Shown in pieces: positions 1 to 5,690 of a stretch of DNA of 5,694 nt. The position numbers were made by a program, and so were the translations under genes. Numbering within the stretch: the stretch's first letter is position 1; each line of letters begins with the position of its first letter. Below the pieces are notes generated by a model. That model was not told where the DNA came from. It did no database searches and was given only the letters and a program-made list of their open reading frames with translations. Source of the DNA: Thermaceae bacterium (GTDB taxonomy: Bacteria > Deinococcota > Deinococci > Deinococcales > Marinithermaceae); NCBI GenBank assembly GCA_026989475.1, contig JALSJG010000029.1, positions 1-5,694 on the forward strand, given 5' to 3'.

Positions 1-1092
1 TTCCAAAAACCCCATCGCCAGGTAGAGGAAAAAGAGCACCGGCGCGAAGGAGAGCACCGTCCCCACCCCGGCGATCAGGGCTCCGGAGACGAAGGAAGCA
101 AGAAGCGGGGGCAGGCCGAGCCCCCAGTTCCAGCCCGAGAGCACTTCCTGTACCCGGCCGATGAACTCCACCCAGGGCCCGGAAAAAAGGAAGGTGAAGC
201 GGAAGACGAAGAGCATTCCGAGGAGAAAGAGGGCCGGGCCCAGGACGGGGTGGAGGACGAAGCGGTCGATCCGGTCGGTGAGGGTGGGCCGGGGGTTGTG
301 GCCTTTGAGGGCCCGTTTGAAGAGGTCCCGGGCGCGGGCGAAGCGGGCGCCGGTGAGCTCGAGGAAGGGGTCGATCCCGAGCTCGGCGAGCTCGGCCCGG
401 GCGGCCTCGGCCGCGCGCCTTGCCGCCTGGGGAGCGGGGACCCTTTCCCCCGCGAGCAAAAGCGCGGCCCGCGCCCGGCGGGCGGGGTCCTCGAGCTCGG
501 CCTCGATCGCTTCCAGGGCCCGCTCGATCGCGGGCGGGTAGGTAAGCGCGGGCCTGGGCAGGGACGCCCGGCCGAGCGCGGCCTTGAGTTCGGCCACCCC
601 CTCGCCGCGGCTCGCCACCACCGGGACCACCGGGACCCCGAGCTCGGCCTCAAGCGCCTTGGGGCAGAGCACGTACCCCTTGGCCCGGGCCTCGTCCATC
701 AGGTTGAGGGCCACCACCATGGGGAGCCCGAGCTCGGTGGCCTCGAGCAAAAGGGGTAGGCTCCGCTCGAGGTTCCCCGCGTCCAGAACCACCAGCAAAA
801 CGTCCGGCGGGTCCTCGAGAAGCGCCCGGGTGGCGATCGCCTCTTCCGGGGTGGAAGGGAGCAGGCTGTAGGCGCCGGGGAGGTCGATATAGACCCGTTC
901 CCCCTCGGGGGTGCGCTCCCGCGCCTCGAGCCTTTCCACCGTGGTGCCCGGCCAGTTCCCCACCTGGAGGTGGCTGCCGGCGAGGGCGTTGATCAGGGTG
1001 GTCTTGCCGGTGTTGGGGTTTCCGAGGAGGGCGATCCTGCGCGTCCTGGGGGGCTCTTTAACCGGGTGGCCCTGGCAGCGGGGGCAGCTCAT
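1..1092 (-). CDS. feoB: Ferrous iron transporter FeoB, N-terminal half (truncated by window edge)
   Basis: FeoB is the GTPase-coupled inner-membrane permease for Fe(II) uptake. The window holds its first 364 residues; the family is usually 650-800 residues long, so about half is missing beyond the left edge. A cytoplasmic G domain is plain: G1 P-loop GNPNTGKTT at residues 24-32, G2 Thr in NWPGTTVE at 46-53, G3 DLPG at 70-73, the FeoB-typical LDAGNLERSL at 103-112, G4 NLMD at 130-133 and a G5-like ASRGEG at 160-165. A helical, Ala/Glu-rich GDI-like spacer follows at about 185-262. The membrane domain then starts at about 270 (TDRIDRFVLHPVLG) with a first membrane helix at about 283-303, and GVGTVLSF at 342-349 matches the family's second core segment. 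The ATG overlaps the feoA stop as ATGA, with GAGG seven bases upstream, so translational coupling is likely. The N-terminus carries an extra CPRC (Cys3, Cys6) ahead of the G domain. The family call is firm. Confidence 0.96.
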   Translation of the reverse strand, partial: MSCPRCQGHPVKEPPRTRRIALLGNPNTGKTTLINALAGSHLQVGNWPGTTVERLEARERTPEGERVYIDLPGAYSLLPSTPEEAIATRALLEDPPDVLLVVLDAGNLERSLPLLLEATELGLPMVVALNLMDEARAKGYVLCPKALEAELGVPVVPVVASRGEGVAELKAALGRASLPRPALTYPPAIERALEAIEAELEDPARRARAALLLAGERVPAPQAARRAAEAARAELAELGIDPFLELTGARFARARDLFKRALKGHNPRPTLTDRIDRFVLHPVLGPALFLLGMLFVFRFTFLFSGPWVEFIGRVQEVLSGWNWGLGLPPLLASFVSGALIAGVGTVLSFAPVLFFLYLAMGFLE

Positions 1093-1319
1093 CCCTCGTC
1101 CTCGAGCACCACGTCCCGGGCTTCCCGCCGCCTCAAGGCCACGAGGCTCTCGCCCACCCGGACCTCGAGGGGGTCGCCTAGAGGCGCCCGGCGCAGGAGG
1201 CGCACCCGGGCCCCGGGACGGATTCCGAGGGCGAAGAGGCGGCGGAGGAGCCTTACGGGGGCCTGGACCGCCCGCACGCGCGCCTCCTCGCCGGGGGTGA
1301 GCTCGTCGAGCCTCCGCAT
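1089..1319 (-). CDS. feoA: FeoA, small SH3-like ferrous iron transport protein
   Basis: This is a complete 76-residue FeoA, the usual size for the free-standing form. FeoA is a small cytoplasmic SH3-fold protein needed for full FeoB activity, thought to act on the FeoB G domain or the assembled complex. The signature is visible along the whole chain: LDELTPGEEARV at residues 4-15, LGIRPGARVRLLRRAPLGDP at 31-50 (the core FeoA motif), then a Val-rich strand and ALRRREARDVVLE at 61-73. The reading frame stays open far upstream across the terminator and the neighbouring gene, but only the ATG at 1319 gives the family N-terminus. A promoter -10 box also ends only eight bases before that ATG. There is no usable Shine-Dalgarno (GAGG lies only two bases away), consistent with a leaderless start. 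The stop overlaps feoB by four bases. No FeoC is visible. Confidence 0.95.
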   Translation of the reverse strand: MRRLDELTPGEEARVRAVQAPVRLLRRLFALGIRPGARVRLLRRAPLGDPLEVRVGESLVALRRREARDVVLEDEG

Positions 1320-1325
1320 CGCCTC

Positions 1326-1357
1326 GGATTCTAGGCGGCGCGCGCGAATCCCGTCAA
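1326..1357 (-). promoter_or_regulatory. feoAB promoter, leaderless type, with inverted repeat over -10 and spacer
   Basis: On the minus strand a -35 box TTGACG (1357-1352) is followed after 18 bases by a -10 box TAGAAT (1333-1328). The feoA ATG begins nine bases beyond the last base of the -10 box, about where transcription should start, so the mRNA would have almost no leader. A perfect six-base inverted repeat, GGATTC (1326-1331) and GAATCC (1346-1351) with 14 bases between, covers four bases of the -10 box and abuts the -35 box. Arm centres are 20 bases apart, about two helical turns, which suits a dimeric repressor. The spacer also contains eight alternating C/G bases. The promoter is well supported by position and match; the operator role is inference. 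Confidence 0.72.
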
Positions 1358-1367
1358 TACCGCTCGG

Positions 1368-1395
1368 AAAATATGTATTTTGGGAATGAGAATGA
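1368..1395. promoter_or_regulatory. Candidate upstream control elements of feoAB: AT palindrome and GAATGA repeat
   Basis: Between the upstream terminator and the feo -35 box lies a short AT-rich patch in otherwise GC-rich DNA. It has a perfect 14-base palindrome, AAAATATGTATTTT (six-base arms around TG, 1368-1381). Two tandem copies of GAATGA (1384-1389, 1390-1395) follow. The tandem hexamers loosely resemble the NATWAT-type hexamers bound by Fur, though only about 11 of 19 positions match the classic Fur box. Lying roughly 45-75 bases upstream of the predicted start point, these could be an UP element, an activator site or an auxiliary operator. No regulator can be named. Confidence 0.35.
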
Positions 1396-1402
1396 CTCGT
1401 GG

Positions 1403-1446
1403 AAAAAGGGGCGCCCCATGGCGCCCCCGGGAAGGAGCCTTCCCGG
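1403..1446 (-). terminator. Rho-independent terminator of the exporter operon, two tandem hairpins
   Basis: Directly after the barrel gene stop, minus-strand RNA can form a nine-base perfect inverted repeat (1446-1438 with 1435-1427, two-base centre, so in practice a shorter stem with a four-base loop). A second hairpin follows: GGGGCGCC (1427-1420), loop ATGG, GGCGCCCC (1415-1408), then five T (1407-1403). The second hairpin plus T-run is a textbook intrinsic terminator. There is no T-run on the plus strand, so it should act only on the minus-strand operon. It separates that operon from feoAB. Confidence 0.85.
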
Positions 1447-2655
1447 CTAGAAGGCGTAGCGGAGCTCGGCGCCGAGCTCGCCGTTATCCCGCCAGAGGCC
1501 GAACTCGCTCGCGGGGCCGCCGTAAAAGACCGAGGCCTGGAAAAGGGCCTCGAGGCCGTCCGCGAGCCGGTAGCGCACCCGAGGGAGGATGGCCCCCGAG
1601 CCGTCGGTGAGGTTTTGCACCCAGGCGCCCTCAAGGGTGAGGGCCTCGTCGGCCTCGTAGCGGGCGGAGAGGGCGAGGTGGTGGGTCCAGCCGGGGATCG
1701 GGCTTTGCCGGGCGCGGTAGAGGGCGAGGACGGTGGGGCCTTCGGGGAAGGTGTGCTCGAGCTCAAGGACCCCTTCCAGGTAGCCGTCCTGAACGAAGGG
1801 ATCGGTCCCCGCGGGGTCCTGGGTCCGGCCGTAGGCGGCCTCGGCCCGGGCCACGAAGCCGCCCTCCACCCCGGGCACCGAGAAGGCGAGGGCGAAATCC
1901 CCGCCCGCGAGGAGGAGCCGGTCGTAGCCGAGCACTGCGATGCAAGGCCCGGCGTTCGGGTCGGGGCAGGGTTGGCTCGGATCGGTGGCGCTGAGCAGAG
2001 CCTTGAGGCCGGGGAAGGGGGTGTAGGTGTAGAGCAGGGTGGCGCCGAGATCGAGCCCGTCCAGGACCTCGAGGCTGGTACCCGCCCGGATTCCAAAGAC
2101 GCCGTTTTCTAGGGTGGCCGCGGGGGCGTGGGTCTCTACCTTGACCACGCCCGGGGGAAGCGGAAGCGGCCGCGCCCAGGGGCCCGTGGGCGGGGTGGAG
2201 GGGACGAAGCGGGGAGCGTAAAGGAGCCGGATCTCGGCGCGGGCGCCCTCGGGGTAGTAGGCGAGCCGAAGCGCCTCGAGGGGCCGCTTTTGGTCCTCGG
2301 GCGCGGCGATCGGGCGGGCGAGGTCTTTCGGGTTGAAGGCGTCGAGGGGCGAGAAGAGGTCGGTCCGCCCGGTGTTTTCGAGGATGCGCCCGGCGGCGAG
2401 GTCGAAGGCGCCCAGGTAGACCTCGGCGTAGGCCTCGCCGAGCCCGACGCGCTCGGGGCTGGCTTGGAACTCGGCGACGAGCGCGGCGTCCTCGAGGCCG
2501 GTTTCCAGCCGGAGCGAAAACCGCGCTTCGTTTTTGGCGATCGCGAGGTCGGTGTAGCGAAGCCCGAATTCATAGGTCAAGCTGCCGGAGAGCGCGGGCC
2601 CTTCCTGGGCCAGCGCGAGGCCGAAGAGAAGGGCGAGGGCCAGGTACTTTTTCAT
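1447..2655 (-). CDS. Predicted outer-membrane beta-barrel protein, third gene of RND/LolA-like operon
   Basis: This 402-residue protein is secreted: residues 1-16 form a signal peptide (KK, then a Leu/Ala core, ending ALA) with likely cleavage before Gln17. The mature chain is a run of alternating hydrophobic and polar strands (for example 23-36, 44-63, 73-90, 202-212, 245-258, 263-276, 291-301, 307-316, 325-334, 340-347, 358-364, 369-378) and ends in the strand ELRYAF. A terminal Phe is the usual assembly signal of outer-membrane barrels. A conserved-looking segment, GRTDLFSPLDAFNPKDL at 96-112, resembles the turn-rich motif of barrels of the DUF1302 and related porin-like families that travel with RND exporters and LolA-like proteins. 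Cys230 and Cys238 bracket a nine-residue loop and could form a disulfide. It starts 13 bases after the LolA-like gene behind a GGGGGAG ribosome site, and two hairpins follow its stop. The barrel call is good; the substrate is unknown, and a specific family assignment is inference. Confidence 0.8.
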   Translation of the reverse strand: MKKYLALALLFGLALAQEGPALSGSLTYEFGLRYTDLAIAKNEARFSLRLETGLEDAALVAEFQASPERVGLGEAYAEVYLGAFDLAAGRILENTGRTDLFSPLDAFNPKDLARPIAAPEDQKRPLEALRLAYYPEGARAEIRLLYAPRFVPSTPPTGPWARPLPLPPGVVKVETHAPAATLENGVFGIRAGTSLEVLDGLDLGATLLYTYTPFPGLKALLSATDPSQPCPDPNAGPCIAVLGYDRLLLAGGDFALAFSVPGVEGGFVARAEAAYGRTQDPAGTDPFVQDGYLEGVLELEHTFPEGPTVLALYRARQSPIPGWTHHLALSARYEADEALTLEGAWVQNLTDGSGAILPRVRYRLADGLEALFQASVFYGGPASEFGLWRDNGELGAELRYAF

Positions 2656-2668
2656 CTTCTCCCCCTTT
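2656..2668 (-). promoter_or_regulatory. Ribosome binding site of the barrel gene, short intergenic gap
   Basis: The 13 bases between the LolA-like stop and the barrel ATG read AAAGGGGGAGAAG. The GGAG element sits only three bases from the ATG, close for a Shine-Dalgarno, while the run of five G allows slightly longer pairing. There is no room for a promoter here, so the barrel gene depends on the operon transcript. Confidence 0.6.
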
Positions 2669-3412
2669 CTAGCGTTTCATGAACCGCTCGGTGAAGACCG
2701 AGTCGGGGATGGGCTGATCGAGCTCGAGCTCCCGCTGCAAGAGCACGGTCTTGTGCCGGGTCTTCTTGTTCTCCATCACCAGCCGGGTGGGGATGCGGTA
2801 CTTGCCCGCGTAGGTTTGGATCTCATCGAGGGTCATCACCTTGTAGAGCGCGCCCTTTCGGTAAAACTCGATCTTCACCACGTCGAAGTGGGGCTTTTCC
2901 ACCCAGATCACGAGCCGCTCGTAAGCACTCGCTACCCCCGGCTTCGGGGTGGCTTCCACCACGTAGAACGTGCCTTCCTCGCGGAGGAGCTTGCTCTGGT
3001 AGTCTGCGCTCCTGAGGTTTCCCAGCCGGGAGATATCGTCGTAGCTGAAGTCGGAACCCATGAAGCTCCCCCTTCTCTGACCGCCTGCGACGCGCCGCAC
3101 CTTCTTTAAGGCGGGGAGGTAGAGCTTCATCTCCTCACGGTCGCCTTTTTGGATCACGAGGAAGGCGGTACCCCGCACGTCGGGCGGGGCCAGGAACTTG
3201 ATCAGCATCTTCTCTACGTCGCCTTCCCGCTTGGTCCAGATCTCCAGCTCGCGGGTCAGGCGCTTTCCCTGCTTGTTGATGAGCTCCATCGCCATCTTAC
3301 CGTGGAGGGTCTTTGGCGTGGGCCGTGCCTCCACCCGCTTTAAGACCTCGTCGCCGCTGAGCGCCAGTACTGGCGTGCTCAGCAAAAGGACCCAAGCCCA
3401 AAACCTACGCAT
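2669..3412 (-). CDS. Periplasmic LolA-like 'outer membrane lipoprotein-sorting' protein
   Basis: This is a 247-residue protein with a signal peptide at 1-17 (RR, Trp/Leu/Val core, VLA before Leu18). The mature part matches the LolA-like family annotated as outer-membrane lipoprotein-sorting protein (COG2834/PF17131 type, recognised here by eye). It has a DEVLKRVEAR helix at about 21-30, the strand LTRELEIWTKREGDVEKMLIKF at about 52-73, APPDVRGTAFL at 75-85, LYLPALKKVRRV at 97-108 and the family hallmark GSFMGSDFSYDD at 115-126. Later strands include ERLVIWVEKPHFDVVKIEFY at 165-184. The fold is a half-barrel that shields a lipid or acyl chain in the periplasm. It has no lipobox Cys, so it should be soluble. 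Its ATG overlaps the exporter stop by eight bases (ATGCGTAG), behind a strong AGGAGG nine bases upstream. The neighbours suggest it shuttles cargo between exporter and barrel. This is not the housekeeping LolA, and no LolCDE is nearby. Confidence 0.88.
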   Translation of the reverse strand: MRRFWAWVLLLSTPVLALSGDEVLKRVEARPTPKTLHGKMAMELINKQGKRLTRELEIWTKREGDVEKMLIKFLAPPDVRGTAFLVIQKGDREEMKLYLPALKKVRRVAGGQRRGSFMGSDFSYDDISRLGNLRSADYQSKLLREEGTFYVVEATPKPGVASAYERLVIWVEKPHFDVVKIEFYRKGALYKVMTLDEIQTYAGKYRIPTRLVMENKKTRHKTVLLQRELELDQPIPDSVFTERFMKR

Positions 3413-5651
3413 GGTTTCCCGCCTCCTTTCGGTAGCGGCGCACCCAGACGAGGAGCGCCGCGGGCAGCACGGTGAGCGCGAAAAGCGCGGTGGCGCCCAC
3501 CGTGAACCCCATCAGCTTGGCGAAGGTCTGAATGGGGGCGAAGCCGGAGAAGAGCAGGGCCATGAACCCACCCCCGATGGCGAGCGCGGTGAAAAAGACC
3601 GCTCGACCCGAGACGTAAAGGCTCGTGCGGACGGCGCCCCCGGGATCCTCGCCGTTTTTGAGCTCCTCCAGATAGCGCACGATCACGTGTACCGAGTAGT
3701 CTCCGACCCCAATCGCGATCGCGGCGATCAGGGCGGTGGCGGTGTCGAGGGGTATGCCAAGCATGCCCATCAACCCGAACTGGCCCGCGATGGTGAGGCC
3801 AAGGGGTAGTACGCTTACCGCGCCCACACGGATCGAGCGGAGTAAGAGAGCGTTAAAAAAAGCCACCAGCACCAGGGCCAGCGCCAGCGAGACGTACTGG
3901 TCGTGGAGGATGAGGCGCATCACCTCGAGCATGAGCACGGTGGTACCGGTGAACTCCACCGCATCGGCGAAGGGCGCGATCGTCCTTTTGGCGAGTTCCT
4001 TCAGATCCTCGGTCAGGGACTTCATCTGGCCGGTGGGGAGCGAGCGGACCTGAACGGTAATCAGGGCGGCGGAGGCGTCCTCGGTAATGAATCGGGTGAG
4101 CGCTTCGGGGTCGCCGGAAAGCTGATAGAGCAGGAGCTCCTGAGCGACGCCCTCCTCGCTGCTCGGAAAACCGTAGCTACCGGTGAGCGCCCGGTGAATC
4201 TCCCGGATCACGTCGGCGATCGAGATCGCGCTTCCTACCTCGGGAAGCGCCTTGGCCTCCTGCTCGAAACGATAGATCGCCTGCAGGAGTGCGGGGTCTT
4301 TCAGGTTCCCCTCGACCACCACCGTGAGGGTGTCGCTTCCGCCGAAGACCCGGTCTACCAGCTCGGTGGCCACCCGGGGCGGGGCGTCCTTGGGGAAGTA
4401 GGCGAGGAAGCTGGTCTCGACCTGGACCCGGGTGGCGAGCAGGAGCATGACGAGAAGAAAAACCGCCGCCAGGCCGAGTGCCCGGTGGCGATTGCCTGCG
4501 ACCACGGGAGCGAGCTTTTGCATCGCGCGGCTTACCCGGTCGGGCCGCTCGGGGTCGGGGAGCCTCCGGGGGTTTTTGAGCAGGGAGAGCACCGCCGGAG
4601 TTAGAAAGCTCGCAGCCAGGAAGGCGACCAGCACCCCGAAGGCGGCGAGTAGCCCGAAGAACTTGATCTGGGGAATGCTCGAGCTATAAAGGGCGGCGAG
4701 GCCGGCGCCGGCGGCGAGGGCGCTCACCAGCACCCCGAGCCCGGTCTCGCGCACCGCGAGCAGGATCGCCTCGGCCCGGCCCTTGCCGGCCGCGAGCTCG
4801 TGGTAAAAGCGGTTTAAAACGTGCAGGGTGAACGAGCTCCCGACCGCCAGCACCACCACCGGTAAGATCGAGCTGATCATTCCCAGTTTGAACCCTAGCC
4901 ATCCGCCGAGGCCCAGGGACCATAACAAGGCGACCGCCACCGTGAGCAGGGGGAGGAGGACCCCCCGGGTGCTTCTAAAGTTGAGGTAGAGGATCAAGCC
5001 GAGGATCAGCGCGGCCAGCGTCATCTGGATCGGGAGGTCGCGCTGTATCGTTTCCAGGATGTAGCCCGAGAGGGCGGGGGTGCCTGAGAGGTAGACCGGT
5101 CCTTGCCAGTGTGCTTTAAACGCCTGGTATAGCGCCTGATTCAGACGCCTCATGTCCTGGCTGGTGTCGAGCTCGAGGATGACCGCGGCGTAGCGGCCGT
5201 CGGGGCTTACCAACCGGTGCGCGTAGAGGGGATGCCCGTCGACATAGGCCCGGATTTGGGGGATCTCGCTCGGGGCAATCCGCTCGGGGAGGAGGTCCTC
5301 GATGACCAGGTCCCCGTCCACCTCTTCCATCCGCTGGGCGTTGGCGAGGCTCGTCACCCCGAGGACCCCTTCCACCTCGGCCACCGCTTCGGTGGCCGCG
5401 CGAAGGGAGGCGAGGCCCTCGGGGCTCCAAACCTCCCCCTCCAGGGCGGCGATCGCCACATCGGCTGCACCGAAGGTTTCGCGGACCTCGTCGAAGAGCC
5501 GGTAGGCCGGAAGCTCGGGGGGCACCAAGGATTCCGGGGAGTTGTCGAAGGTCAAACGTCCGAGCCCGCTTCCCAGGACCAGCGTTAACGCGACGAAGAG
5601 GAGGATCACCGGCCAGGGACGCCGGGTCGCGAACCGGGAAAGCGTCTCCAT
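3405..5651 (-). CDS. RND superfamily exporter, MMPL type (COG1033-like), inner membrane
   Basis: This 748-residue integral membrane protein has the duplicated RND layout of the MMPL/HpnN-like branch: one helix (about 13-30), a large periplasmic domain (31-207), five helices (about 209-224, 231-250, 257-279, 302-322, 332-356), a linker, then helix 7 (390-407), a second periplasmic domain (408-585) and helices 8-12 (586-604, 608-632, 635-658, 680-702, 710-735). Family marks are FDNSPESLVPP at 35-45, YLNFRSTRG at 222-230, GSSFTLHVLNRFY at 271-283 and the relay-type GVGDYSVHVIVRY at 648-660. Such proteins move lipids, sterol-like molecules or other hydrophobic cargo using the proton gradient. An in-frame TTG 21 bases upstream would add seven residues, but that stretch contains the -10 box, so the ATG at 5651 is preferred. 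The first repeat lacks the acidic relay residue, with Ser273 opposite Asp651. The C-terminus is basic and cytoplasmic. The cargo cannot be read from the sequence. Confidence 0.93.
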   Translation of the reverse strand: METLSRFATRRPWPVILLFVALTLVLGSGLGRLTFDNSPESLVPPELPAYRLFDEVRETFGAADVAIAALEGEVWSPEGLASLRAATEAVAEVEGVLGVTSLANAQRMEEVDGDLVIEDLLPERIAPSEIPQIRAYVDGHPLYAHRLVSPDGRYAAVILELDTSQDMRRLNQALYQAFKAHWQGPVYLSGTPALSGYILETIQRDLPIQMTLAALILGLILYLNFRSTRGVLLPLLTVAVALLWSLGLGGWLGFKLGMISSILPVVVLAVGSSFTLHVLNRFYHELAAGKGRAEAILLAVRETGLGVLVSALAAGAGLAALYSSSIPQIKFFGLLAAFGVLVAFLAASFLTPAVLSLLKNPRRLPDPERPDRVSRAMQKLAPVVAGNRHRALGLAAVFLLVMLLLATRVQVETSFLAYFPKDAPPRVATELVDRVFGGSDTLTVVVEGNLKDPALLQAIYRFEQEAKALPEVGSAISIADVIREIHRALTGSYGFPSSEEGVAQELLLYQLSGDPEALTRFITEDASAALITVQVRSLPTGQMKSLTEDLKELAKRTIAPFADAVEFTGTTVLMLEVMRLILHDQYVSLALALVLVAFFNALLLRSIRVGAVSVLPLGLTIAGQFGLMGMLGIPLDTATALIAAIAIGVGDYSVHVIVRYLEELKNGEDPGGAVRTSLYVSGRAVFFTALAIGGGFMALLFSGFAPIQTFAKLMGFTVGATALFALTVLPAALLVWVRRYRKEAGNHA
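3422..3427 (-). promoter_or_regulatory. Strong internal ribosome binding site for the LolA-like gene
   Basis: A full AGGAGG lies inside the last codons of the exporter gene, nine bases before the ATG at 3412. It fixes that start, and it means the LolA-like protein can be translated independently and perhaps at a higher level than the membrane exporter upstream, which has no Shine-Dalgarno of its own. Confidence 0.8.
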
Positions 5652-5661
5652 ACTGACTCGG

Positions 5662-5690
5662 ATCCTAAGCAAATCTTAACACGATGTCAA
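5662..5690 (-). promoter_or_regulatory. Promoter of the RND/LolA-like/barrel operon
   Basis: On the minus strand a consensus -35 box TTGACA (5690-5685) is followed after exactly 17 bases by TAGGAT (5667-5662) as the -10 box. The exporter ATG starts 11 bases beyond the -10 box, so the predicted transcript has a leader of only about zero to four bases. No Shine-Dalgarno precedes the ATG, in agreement with leaderless translation. An imperfect dyad, TTAACA-CGA-TGTCAA (5676-5690, five of six pairs), overlaps the -35 box and could be an operator. The window ends just upstream, so further control sites may be missing. Confidence 0.75.

Noticed and set aside
250..759. 169-codon plus-strand open frame opposite feoB
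   Set aside because: The product is Gly/Glu/Pro-rich and arises from codon bias on the opposite strand, while the feoB G-domain motifs there are unmistakable.
1338..1346. Alternating CG run in the feo promoter spacer as a Z-DNA element
   Set aside because: Only eight to nine bases long and expected in DNA of this base composition.
1089..2096. 335-codon minus-strand open frame ending in FeoA, as a possible fusion protein
   Set aside because: Only the last 76 codons look like a protein. The upstream part is Ser/Pro/Arg shadow of the barrel gene in another frame and crosses both the terminator and the feoA promoter.
1399..2112. 237-codon plus-strand open frame opposite the barrel gene
   Set aside because: It is a mirror frame of a GC-rich gene. 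Its product is a low-complexity Gly/Glu/Ala/Val chain without a recognisable fold, and its start lies inside the terminator hairpin of the opposite strand.
3903..4604. 233-codon plus-strand open frame opposite the exporter
   Set aside because: Composition follows the complement of the RND gene; no signal peptide, membrane segment or family motif is seen.
1393..5660. TGACTCG occurring upstream of feoA (1393-1399) and next to the exporter start (5654-5660), as a shared operator
   Set aside because: It is only seven bases long, and its distance to each promoter differs (upstream of -35 in one, downstream of -10 in the other), so chance is the better explanation.
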